From Myxococcaceae bacterium JPH2 (GTDB taxonomy: Bacteria > Myxococcota > Myxococcia > Myxococcales > Myxococcaceae): DNA of 64,000 nucleotides. The notes beneath the pieces are model-generated. The model was not told where the DNA came from. It did no database searches and worked only from the letters and a program-made list of their open reading frames with translations. The position numbers were made by a program, and so were the translations under genes. The DNA is taken from positions 186,001 through 250,000 of the forward strand of contig JAEMGR010000001.1 of assembly GCA_016458225.1 (NCBI GenBank), given 5' to 3'. Below are positions 17,067 through 24,589 of this stretch, one piece after another; positions within the stretch are counted from its first letter, which is position 1, and every line of letters begins with the position of its first letter.

Positions 17067-17357
17067 ATGTCGGCGAAGGACCTCGGGACGAAGTTCGTCT
17101 GCTTCAAGTGCAGCACGAAGTTCTACGACATGAAGAAGCCGGATCCGGTGTGCCCCAAGTGCGGCGCCGACCAGCGTGAAAGCCCTGCCCTGAAGCCCGC
17201 GCCCGAAGGACGCCGCAGCCGGCTGTCTGCCGCGCCCAAGGTCATCGAGCCCGTCGAGCCCGAGGAGCCCGCGGCCTCCGAGGAGGAGGAAGAGGACCTC
17301 GAGAGCTTCGACGACGAGGAGGCTGGCGCCGGCGAGGCCGAGGAAGACGAAATCTAG
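17067..17357 (+). CDS. FYDLN-acid (TIGR02300-type) small zinc-ribbon protein
   Basis: 96 aa. The first third is a CxxC...CxxC ribbon with the family core GTKFVCFKCSTKFYDMKKPD and VCPKCGA; the rest is low-complexity and very acidic (EEEEEDLESFDDEEAGAGEA). This is the layout of the FYDLN acid family, whose function is unknown. ATG 17067 has AGGTGG seven bases upstream. It is divergent from the AgmX-like gene (about 140 bases), so the two may share a regulatory region. Confidence 0.88.
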   Translation: MSAKDLGTKFVCFKCSTKFYDMKKPDPVCPKCGADQRESPALKPAPEGRRSRLSAAPKVIEPVEPEEPAASEEEEEDLESFDDEEAGAGEAEEDEI

Positions 17358-17759
17358 CCAGCAGCAGTGGGTGTCATGCACGGGGAGGCTCCGTGGCCAG
17401 CAGGCCCGGGGCCTCTTCGTCGTTCTGCAGCGCCCCGCGAACGCTGCCTACGGGTTCGACGACGCCGGCGACAGCTCCGTCAGGGCGCGGCGAATCTGCT
17501 CATAGAGGCCAGGCCCCATCTCCTGCATCCCCACGGGCCGGGCCGCCCGGCCCGAGGGCGCCGCGGGGCGTGGCTCCGGTGGCATCACTCGCTTCTTTGG
17601 CTGGTGCATGACGTGCCCCCCTCTTGTGTGGTGCAAGCACCCTCATAACAATTTTGCCATTAAGACGGAAACCGAAACCGCCCGCCGCGGTTCACAGAGC
17701 GTTAGACGCGGAGCGGCCGATTCCTTCCACGTCTCGCCCTGGAGTTGGGGGTGTCGGGG
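17358..17759. other. Region of about 400 bases with one possible small gene
   Basis: Between the FYDLN gene and the cupredoxin-like gene. The only credible coding candidate is the 53-codon minus-strand frame listed separately; the rest (17610-17759) is moderately AT-richer than its surroundings (for example CAATTTTGCCATTAAGACGG) and could hold a promoter for the small frame, but no clear -35/-10 pair is visible. Confidence 0.4.
17448..17609 (-). CDS. Possible small protein (53 aa), unknown
   Basis: A short frame starting MHQPKKRVMPPEPRPAAPSG and ending RRALTELSPASSNP. Its ATG at 17609 is preceded by a strong ribosome site (AAGAGGGGGG, 6-7 bases before the start), which is the main support. 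It has a basic, Pro-rich N-terminal half and a short helix-like end (GLYEQIRRALTEL). No family recognised. It could be a chance frame in GC-rich DNA. Confidence 0.42.
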   Translation of the reverse strand: MHQPKKRVMPPEPRPAAPSGRAARPVGMQEMGPGLYEQIRRALTELSPASSNP

Positions 17760-18539
17760 TCAGCGCAGGTCAGCGGCGCCCCACGCCTGGTCCACCGTGA
17801 CGGTCTCTCCCGGGTGGACGTCCACGGTGCGCGAAGTCTCCGGCAGCCGCTCGTGCCAGAAGACGAGGGTGTGCTTCCCGGCGGGGACCTTGAGGCGGAA
17901 GCGCCCGTCCACGCCCGAGGTCGTGAAGTAGGGATGGTCGAAGGTGCGCACGACGGCGTGCATCCAGGGATGGACGTCGCAGCGGATGGCGACGGTGCCC
18001 GGCTCGGTGGGCAGCGGCCGGTGCAGGGTCATCCCCTCCAGCGGCATGGCCACGTTGAAGACTGAACGATTGGCCGCGGACGCGGCGCGCACGTTGTGGA
18101 CCAGCGGGTCCGAATTCCGTAGGGCCAGGGAACTCCCCGCCCGGGCCGCCAGGGCGGGTGGCTCGTAGGAGCACTTGCGCTGGTCCAGCACCGGCTCGGG
18201 AGTGGGCTCGGGAGGTGCGGCGAAGGCAGCGCCGTCCTTCAGCGACACCACAGCATAGGCAAGCGTGCCGCCCTGCCCCACCACGACAGAGCGGTCCTCG
18301 GACTGCTCTCCACAGACGCCAGCGGCGGTGGCGCTGGTATCGCGCAGGACGGGGGCGGGCGGAGGGCCGGACAGGCGCACGCTGCCCTCCAGGGTCCCCC
18401 ACTCCGCCACGGGAGCCACCGGACGGGCGGCGGGAGGCGGGGCGCCCGAGGAGGGGGGCGCGGCGGGAGGAGGAGACTCGCGACAGGCGGAGGCCAGGGC
18501 GAGCAGGAGGCAGGCGCGAAGGAAGGAGGGCCGGAACAC
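17760..18539 (-). CDS. Cupredoxin-like / methylamine-utilisation-like lipoprotein
   Basis: Lipoprotein signal (FRPSFLRACLLLALASAC, then RESPPP) if translation starts at GTG 18539; an upstream ATG (18620) would bury it behind 27 residues. The mature part has GTLEGSVRLSGPPPAPV (a beta-sandwich start), a Cys-containing stretch VCGEQSEDRSVVV, and then a cupredoxin-like segment: NSDPLVHNVRAASAANRSVF, MTLHRPLP and IRCDVHPWMHAVVRTFDHPY. The H...C-x2-H...M arrangement (HNV, CDVHPWM) resembles type 1 copper ligands. The C-terminal FRLKVPAGKHTLVFWHERLP resembles carboxypeptidase-regulatory beta sandwiches. Likely an extracytoplasmic copper-binding protein; partner unknown. Confidence 0.72.
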   Translation of the reverse strand: MFRPSFLRACLLLALASACRESPPPAAPPSSGAPPPAARPVAPVAEWGTLEGSVRLSGPPPAPVLRDTSATAAGVCGEQSEDRSVVVGQGGTLAYAVVSLKDGAAFAAPPEPTPEPVLDQRKCSYEPPALAARAGSSLALRNSDPLVHNVRAASAANRSVFNVAMPLEGMTLHRPLPTEPGTVAIRCDVHPWMHAVVRTFDHPYFTTSGVDGRFRLKVPAGKHTLVFWHERLPETSRTVDVHPGETVTVDQAWGAADLR

Positions 18540-18700
18540 GTGCCCCGGTCTAACGGGTGCGTGAAGCGGATTCAAACGCCGGATGGCCGCACGGGCAGCG
18601 TGGGATGACGACTGGCCCATTTGGGCGTTGGACCCCCATCATCCTTGTTGGTACAAGAGCCGCGCCGCGCGTCGGTGCGGCCGTGTGGGAGGCAGCAAAC

Positions 18701-19435
18701 TTGCGGGAGAAACTGAAGGCCCTGGCGGAGCTGCAGAAGGTAGACCTGGAGGTCGCCTCGCTCCGGAAGGCTGCGGACGTGCATCCCCGTCAGATCTCCG
18801 AGCTGGAGCGGGACCTGGGGGTGGCGCGGAGTGCCATCGAGGCGGAGCGCGCGCGCGTGACCGACCTCGAGCGGCAGAAGGCCCTGCTCGAGCAGAACAT
18901 CGCGGACGAGAAGGACAAGGTGAAGAAGTGGGAAGGTCGCCTGTCCGATCAGCGCTCGACGCGTGAGTACTCGGCGCTCGCGAGGGAGATCGACATCGCG
19001 AAGAAGGGCATCCTCACCCAGTCCGAGGAGCTGACGGACAAGGTGAAGGAGCTGGCCGCGGCGCGCGAGGCCATCAAGTCCAAGGAGTCGGACTTCGCGA
19101 CCCGTCAGCAGAGCCTCTCGGGGCGCATGACGGAGCTGCGCGGCAAGCTGGGCGAGGCCGAGGGCCAGGTGAAGTCGCTGGAGGGCCGTCGCTCGGAGGT
19201 GGCCGCCGCGGTGGACGCCACGCTGCTGCGCCGCTACGAGGTCATCCGCAAGAAGAAGCTCCCCGCCATCGTCGGCGTGGCGGCGGGCACTTGCCAGGGC
19301 TGCAACATGAACGTGCCGCCCCAGCTCTACAACATGCTGCGCACCACGCTGGGCACGGACGTGTGTCCCTCGTGCAACCGCATCATCTACGCAATCGAGG
19401 CGCTCCAGGAGAAGCAGCCGGCCGCTGACGAGTAG
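18701..19435 (+). CDS. C4 zinc-ribbon coiled-coil protein (CT398/zf-RING_7 type)
   Basis: 244 aa. Residues about 5-180 form a long antiparallel coiled coil (heptads such as LEVASLRKAADVHPRQISEL and ELTDKVKELAAAREAIKSKE); the C-terminus is a zinc ribbon with CQGCNMNVPPQLYN and VCPSCNRIIY. This matches the CT398-like hairpin plus C4-ribbon family of unknown function, which often lies next to RNase HI, as here (23-base gap). The start is TTG 18701, with a near-perfect GGGAGG eight bases upstream; in-frame codons further upstream would give an unrelated N-terminus overlapping the region before the divergent lipoprotein gene. Confidence 0.87.
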   Translation: MREKLKALAELQKVDLEVASLRKAADVHPRQISELERDLGVARSAIEAERARVTDLERQKALLEQNIADEKDKVKKWEGRLSDQRSTREYSALAREIDIAKKGILTQSEELTDKVKELAAAREAIKSKESDFATRQQSLSGRMTELRGKLGEAEGQVKSLEGRRSEVAAAVDATLLRRYEVIRKKKLPAIVGVAAGTCQGCNMNVPPQLYNMLRTTLGTDVCPSCNRIIYAIEALQEKQPAADE

Positions 19436-19458
19436 TCGCGGTCGTCCTGTTTCGTCCC

Positions 19459-20082
19459 ATGGCCCGGCCCTCCCTCGTCGACCTCCTCCGCTTCATCGCG
19501 CGTGAGGAGCCGCTGACGAGCACGGTCCGGGCCTTCCGGGGCCTCACCCGGGAGCACCTGGGCCAGTTGCTGGAGGAGGCCGCCGACCGGCTCGGTCCTG
19601 GCGCCTCGTCCGCTCCCGAGCCCTCGTCCCCTGCCCCGATTCCCCCAACGGTGGAGACCTCGCGAACCACGGGCCCGGTTCCCCGGCTGCGCGTCTATTC
19701 CGACGGTGCGGCGCGCGGCAATCCGGGACCTGCTGGCGCGGGCGCCGTGGTGAAAGACGTCGAAGGCCGGGTGGTGGCGCGGCTCGGGCGCTTCCTCGGC
19801 GTCCAGACGAACAACTTCGCCGAGTACACGGCGCTCCTCCTGGGCCTCCAGCACGCCCGGGGGCTGGGCGCCTCCGAGGTGGAGGTCTTCGCGGACAGCG
19901 AGCTGCTCATCCGGCAGCTCGGGGGCCGCTATCAGGTGAAGAGCCCCACACTGAAGCCGCTGTTCGATGAGGCCCGGCGGCTGCTCGCGGGCTTCTCCGC
20001 CGTGAAGCTCACCCATGTCCCCCGCGCGCAGAACGCCGAGGCAGACGAGATGAGCAACCGCGCCATCGACGAGCGCATGTAG
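19459..20082 (+). CDS. Ribonuclease HI family protein with N-terminal extension
   Basis: Endonuclease for the RNA strand of RNA-DNA hybrids. The RNase H fold covers about residues 75-207 with the four catalytic acids: YSDGAARGNPG (Asp), NNFAEYTALLLGL (Glu), FADSELLIRQL (Asp) and the final AEADEMSNRAID (Asp). Residues 1-70 are an extra domain: a short helical region (SLVDLLRFIAREEPLT ... LLEEAADRL) and a Pro-rich linker, unlike the hybrid-binding domain of eukaryotic RNase H1. It follows the zinc-ribbon coiled-coil gene and precedes the RNase P RNA gene on the same strand. Confidence 0.9.
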   Translation: MARPSLVDLLRFIAREEPLTSTVRAFRGLTREHLGQLLEEAADRLGPGASSAPEPSSPAPIPPTVETSRTTGPVPRLRVYSDGAARGNPGPAGAGAVVKDVEGRVVARLGRFLGVQTNNFAEYTALLLGLQHARGLGASEVEVFADSELLIRQLGGRYQVKSPTLKPLFDEARRLLAGFSAVKLTHVPRAQNAEADEMSNRAIDERM

Positions 20083-20132
20083 CGCGAAGGGCCGCAGGCG
20101 TGTTCACCGCGCGCGGCGCAGTCTTGAGCGGA

Positions 20133-20160
20133 GTGGACCCGAACGGCACCGCTGTTGTAT
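20133..20160 (+). promoter_or_regulatory. Putative promoter of the RNase P RNA gene
   Basis: A -10-like TTGTAT at 20155-20160 lies 7 bases before the predicted 5' end of the RNA; a weak -35-like GTGGAC is found 16 bases upstream. The placement is good but the -35 match is poor. Confidence 0.4.
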
Positions 20161-20167
20161 CCCCTGG

Positions 20168-20567
<400 letters not shown>

Positions 20568-20663
20568 TCTTCCCTGTCACAGCCACTTCAGCGCAGCCGC
20601 TCGCGTTCGGCGCGGCGTGCACGCAGCGGTATGTGCACGCGCGTCTGGCGTTTGAGTGCGCGC

Positions 20664-22136
20664 ATGAACGTCCGTCCCACCGTCCTGCTGCTCCTGTGCC
20701 TGTCGCTTCCCAACCTGACCTGGGCCGCGAGTCCCCAGTCCACCGGTTCGTCTCCTCCAGCGGCCGCTGCGAAACAAAAGAGTGCGGCAGCAAAGCCCCA
20801 GACGTGCCGAGACATCATGCGCGCGTTGGCGGAGCCCGGGCCCGTGAAGGTGGAGTTCGAGGCGCTCACACTCGATGTTCCCCCAGGACTCCTCTTCCTC
20901 AGGGCAGAACACGCCAAGGAACTCTCGAAGCGCCAGTGCGGAAATCCCCTGCTCGAAGGCTCGATGGGACTCGTCCTGCCCACCGGCACGGCGCAGGGCG
21001 AGCTTCTCCTCGGCCACTTCGGTGTGGGCCACCTGCAGGAGAACCCGCTCGACGAAAGGCTCCTCCTCGCCTCTCGCAAGCGGTTGGACCCGGGGACGGC
21101 GATGCAGACCCTCGACTGGCACACCCCGCCAACCTACGACCGCGCCAAGCACCGCGCCACGTGGGCGTTGGATACCCTCACGGGGGGCGCTCCCGCTCTC
21201 CATGAGGAGGCGTATGTGCTGGGCCGCTGGGGGTTCGTGTCCGTGACCCACTTCGGAAAGCCTGAGGTCGTGACGGCGATGCACCCCGCGCTGCTCAAGG
21301 TCTTGGACGGCATCCAGTTCAAGCCAGGGGCGCGCTACGAGGATTACGACGCCCATGCCGACGGCGCCTCGCGAAAAGACCTCAATACCTATGCGGAAGA
21401 CCTGCTCCAACGGCTGGGAGACGACGCGAGTCCTCCGACCGCGCAGCCCCGCTCACAGCCGGGCCCCCAGGCTTCGTCCGGTCAGACGACGACCGCGGCC
21501 CGACCGAGCGCACCGTCCGAACAACCCACGTGCATGAACACGATGCGCGCATTGGCCATCGCCGGGCCCATGAAGGTGGAGTTCGAGAAGTTCACGTTCG
21601 ATGTCCCCGCGGGCTTTTTCTTCCTGGGGGAGGAGCGCTCCAAGGACCTCTTGAAGACGCGCTGCGCATTGGGCTGGGAGCCCTACTGGCTAGGGCTCAT
21701 CATGCCCAGTGACAAGCAGGCGGCACTCATCCTCACCTATAAAAACGTGGGCTATTTCCGAGACGAGCGCCCGCTGGATGCAATCCAGATCCTCGCCACC
21801 GTCAAGGAGAGGTACCAAAGGCCTGAGCTGATGATCACCGGATGGCATACCCGGCCGTCCTACCATCGCGGCAAACACCAGCTCACCCTGGCCGCGGACA
21901 CCACGCAGACGGGCACTCCGGCGGTCATCGACCAAGGCTGGGTTCTGGGCCGCAATGGGTTCGTAGCGCTCTACAACACCGGGAAGCCCGACGAGGTGAA
22001 GGCGGTGCACGCAGCGCTTCTCAACCTTCTGAATGGCATCCAGTTCAAGAAGGGCGCGCGATACAAGGACTACGTGGCCCAGGACGGCGAAGCGGTGCAG
22101 GGAGACCTCAACACCCTCCTGCAGAAGAATCTGTGA
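20664..22136 (+). CDS. Secreted protein with two tandem DUF2167 domains
   Basis: A signal peptide (MNVRPTVLLLLCLSLPNLTWA) precedes two homologous domains, about residues 45-245 and 285-485. Each runs from a Cys-containing start (TCRDIMRALA / TCMNTMRALA) through VEFE..T.DVP.G..FL, an L-G-..MP-like segment, and ends with the DUF2167 hallmark: WHTPPTYDRAKHRATWALDT / WHTRPSYHRGKHQLTLAADT, then LGRWGFVSV / LGRNGFVAL and DGIQFKPGARYEDY / NGIQFKKGARYKDY. Typical DUF2167 proteins have one domain and a C-terminal membrane helix; here the helix is absent and the domain is doubled. An upstream ATG at 20529 would start inside rnpB, so 20664 is preferred. Function unknown. Confidence 0.82.
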   Translation: MNVRPTVLLLLCLSLPNLTWAASPQSTGSSPPAAAAKQKSAAAKPQTCRDIMRALAEPGPVKVEFEALTLDVPPGLLFLRAEHAKELSKRQCGNPLLEGSMGLVLPTGTAQGELLLGHFGVGHLQENPLDERLLLASRKRLDPGTAMQTLDWHTPPTYDRAKHRATWALDTLTGGAPALHEEAYVLGRWGFVSVTHFGKPEVVTAMHPALLKVLDGIQFKPGARYEDYDAHADGASRKDLNTYAEDLLQRLGDDASPPTAQPRSQPGPQASSGQTTTAARPSAPSEQPTCMNTMRALAIAGPMKVEFEKFTFDVPAGFFFLGEERSKDLLKTRCALGWEPYWLGLIMPSDKQAALILTYKNVGYFRDERPLDAIQILATVKERYQRPELMITGWHTRPSYHRGKHQLTLAADTTQTGTPAVIDQGWVLGRNGFVALYNTGKPDEVKAVHAALLNLLNGIQFKKGARYKDYVAQDGEAVQGDLNTLLQKNL

Positions 22137-22358
22137 CCTCTGGGGAAAACGACGCGAGTCCTTCGCACACGCAGCCTGACTCGACATGAAGCATGACGGG
22201 CACGGCGCCTCGGACTCGCGCTTCGGTTCATCCCACGAGCCCACCCACCCCGTCCGAGCAGGACGGGCAGTCCCTTTGAAGCGCCGAGCGGCGGCAGGCA
22301 CCCTGCAGGTTCAGCCCAGCCTGGAGCCGCGCGGTCACCGCCTCCGCGCCCGGCTCGA

Positions 22359-22374
22359 GCCTCCCGCCGGAGGC
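22359..22374 (-). terminator. Hairpin after the minus-strand lipoprotein gene
   Basis: GCCTCC-CGCC-GGAGGC, 6-bp stem and 4-nt loop, 14 bases past the stop of the lipoprotein gene at 22388-22945. No T-tract. Confidence 0.35.
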
Positions 22375-22387
22375 AGCGGGACGGCGC

Positions 22388-22945
22388 TCAGCGACCGACG
22401 GGGACCTGGGCCAGCAGCAGCCGGTCGTTGCCGTCGTTGCGCACCACGTCCGGGTTGGTGAGCTTCAGGCGCGTGTCCGTGCGCGGCTCCCACAGGCCCA
22501 TCCACAGGTTCAGCGCGCGCACGGGCGAGCCCGGCGGCACCGAGACGATGAACTCGTCCTTCACCGTCTCGCCCGGCTTCCACTGCGTTGTCGGGTAGAG
22601 ACCATTCGCGGGCTTGTGGTCCACGTTGGTGCGCTCCACGCGGCCGTCGGCGTCCTCCACGTGCACGAAGACGATGTAGTCGTCGTCCAGCGGCTGGAGC
22701 ACCTTGAAGAACAACGTCACCCGGGCCTGGTCCCCCGGGGCGACGCGGCCGGGCTGGACCGTGGCGCCCACCAGCTCCACCTTCCCTCCCAGATTGGCGC
22801 CATTGCGCACGGACAGCGGCGGCACCTGGGTCACCGTGGCCGCGCGCCGCTCCTCGGGGCTGGCGCCTCCCGGGGCCTCGACGATGCAGGCACTGCCCAA
22901 CAGCAGGGATGCGGACACCCAAAGGGTCGAGGGACGGAAGCGCAT
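22388..22945 (-). CDS. Lipoprotein of unknown function
   Basis: 185 aa. Lipoprotein signal MRFRPSTLWVSASLLLGSAC with a good lipobox (GSAC). The mature part looks like a single beta sandwich: LGGKVELVGATVQPGRVAPG, ARVTLFFKVLQPLDDDYIVF, VHVEDADGRVERTNVDHKPA, then GETVKDEFIVSVPPGSPVRA and LNLWMGLWEP. The pattern 'gravity-like' VTLFFK...VFVHVED...G..NG.YPT.QW is seen in extracytoplasmic proteins near glycosyltransferases, but I cannot assign a function. The much longer open frame in the same phase continuing into ftsY is a shadow. It is divergent from ftsY (69 bases). Confidence 0.8.
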   Translation of the reverse strand: MRFRPSTLWVSASLLLGSACIVEAPGGASPEERRAATVTQVPPLSVRNGANLGGKVELVGATVQPGRVAPGDQARVTLFFKVLQPLDDDYIVFVHVEDADGRVERTNVDHKPANGLYPTTQWKPGETVKDEFIVSVPPGSPVRALNLWMGLWEPRTDTRLKLTNPDVVRNDGNDRLLLAQVPVGR

Positions 22946-23014
22946 GGCGATGCGCGGTTCTACTCGGCCGGGGGCGCTGCATCCAACTGCGCGTTGGTGT
23001 ATGCGAGGCCGCGC

Positions 23015-24580
23015 ATGAACACCCCACCCCTCCTCGCCGCCCTGGCCACCCAGGTCCCGCCCTCTCCCTCCCCCGCTCCCACGCCGGGCGGAGGCACGAC
23101 GCAGCCGGGAACGGGCACGCCGCCCGAGCATGGCCTCCCCATGGGCGAGGTGGTGGGGATGGGCGTGGCGGCCCTCTTCGTCCTCCTCGTGGTGCTCGCC
23201 GCGCGCAAGCTCTTCACCCGGGGCCGTCAGGCCGAGGACAAGAAGCCCGCGGTCCCCAAGGCGGAGGAGAAGCCCGCCCTCCCCGAGCCGCGCCCCGAGC
23301 TGCGCGTGGACCTGCCGCCCTCCGAGCTGGAGCTGGCGCGCCTCCGCGAGCTGGACGAGGCCCATGCGCGCTCCGAGGCACTGACCCGCCAGCGCGAAGA
23401 GGCCGCCCGCGCCGCGCGCACCACCACCGACGCCACCGAGCGCGCTCGCCTGGAGGCGGAGGCTCGCGAGCTCAAGGAGCGCGAGGAGGAGCAGAAGCGC
23501 GCCGAGTACCGCGCGAAGAAGGCCGCGGATGACGAGGCCCGCGAGCGCCGCCGCCGCGAGGTCGCCGAGGCCCAGCGCCTCCAGGAGGAGCAGCGCGCCC
23601 GCGAGGCCGCCACCGCCGAGGAGGCCAGGCGCGCCGAGGAGGCCGCCGCCCGCGCCAAGGTCCAGGCCGAGGCCGGCCGCACGCTGGCCCAGGGCCTGGA
23701 CAAGACGCGCAGCCAGGGCTTCATGGCCCGCCTCAACGGGCTCTTCGGCCAGCAGCGCGTGGTGGACGAGTCCGTGCTCGCGGACCTGGAGGAGATCCTC
23801 TTCACCGCCGACATCGGCGTGCGCACCGCGAACCGGCTCGTCGAGGAGGCGCGCGAGAAGCTCAAGCGCAAGGAGCTGAGCGACCCGGAGAAGATCAAGC
23901 GCGTCATCCGCGACGAGGTGGAGCGCATCGTGGCGCTGCCCGTGCCGCGCTCGCTGGAGGGCGGCGGCCCGCCCCACGTCGTCATGGTCGTGGGCGTCAA
24001 CGGCGCCGGCAAGACGACCACCATTGGCAAGCTGGCCGCGCAGCTCACGGGCCAAGGCAAGAAGGTGGTTGTCGCCGCGGGTGACACCTTCCGCGCCGCC
24101 GCCACCGAGCAGCTCGACGTGTGGGCCGAGCGCGCCGGAGCGCAGCTCGTCAGGGGCGCCGACGGTGGGGACCCGGGCTCCGTCGTGTTCGAGGCCGTGA
24201 AGCGCGCGCGCGCGGAGAACGCGGACGTCGTCATCGCCGACACCGCGGGACGCCTGCACACCCAGGCGCCGCTCATGGAGGAGCTGAAGAAGGTCAAGCG
24301 CGTCATGGACAAGGCGCTGCCCGGCGCGCCGCATGAGGTGCTGCTGGTGCTCGACTCCACCAACGGACAGAACGCCATCCAGCAGGCCAAGCAGTTCCAC
24401 GAGGCGGTGGGCGTCACGGCCATCGCGCTCACCAAGCTGGACGGCACCGCCAAGGGCGGCGTCATCATCGGCATCTGCGACGAGCTGAAGCTGCCCGTGG
24501 TCTGGGTGGGCGTGGGCGAGAAGATCGCCGACCTGCGCCGCTTCGATCCGCGCGAGTTCGTCCAGGCCCTGTTCGATTGA
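23015..24580 (+). CDS. ftsY: Signal recognition particle receptor FtsY
   Basis: SRP receptor GTPase that docks ribosome-nascent chains at the membrane. 521 aa from ATG 23015: a TM helix near residues 42-65 (MGEVVGMGVAALFVLLVVLA), a long charged Ala/Glu/Arg-rich helix (about 75-225, KEREEEQKRAEYRAKKAADD), the NG domain N helices (GFMARLNGLFG), then GTPase motifs: P-loop GVNGAGKTTTIGKLA, DTFRAAATEQL, DTAGR and TKLDGTAKGG, ending GEKIADLRRFDPREFVQALF. The TM anchor distinguishes it from E. coli FtsY, which lacks one, and matches other FtsY proteins with an N-terminal helix. Confidence 0.97.
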   Translation: MNTPPLLAALATQVPPSPSPAPTPGGGTTQPGTGTPPEHGLPMGEVVGMGVAALFVLLVVLAARKLFTRGRQAEDKKPAVPKAEEKPALPEPRPELRVDLPPSELELARLRELDEAHARSEALTRQREEAARAARTTTDATERARLEAEARELKEREEEQKRAEYRAKKAADDEARERRRREVAEAQRLQEEQRAREAATAEEARRAEEAAARAKVQAEAGRTLAQGLDKTRSQGFMARLNGLFGQQRVVDESVLADLEEILFTADIGVRTANRLVEEAREKLKRKELSDPEKIKRVIRDEVERIVALPVPRSLEGGGPPHVVMVVGVNGAGKTTTIGKLAAQLTGQGKKVVVAAGDTFRAAATEQLDVWAERAGAQLVRGADGGDPGSVVFEAVKRARAENADVVIADTAGRLHTQAPLMEELKKVKRVMDKALPGAPHEVLLVLDSTNGQNAIQQAKQFHEAVGVTAIALTKLDGTAKGGVIIGICDELKLPVVWVGVGEKIADLRRFDPREFVQALFD

Positions 24581-24589
24581 GGCCCGGGC

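Noticed and set aside
22946-24400. Extension of the minus-strand lipoprotein frame to 670 aa across ftsY
   Set aside because: The extension is antisense to ftsY with a long composition-biased stretch; the lipoprotein signal near 22945 shows the real start.
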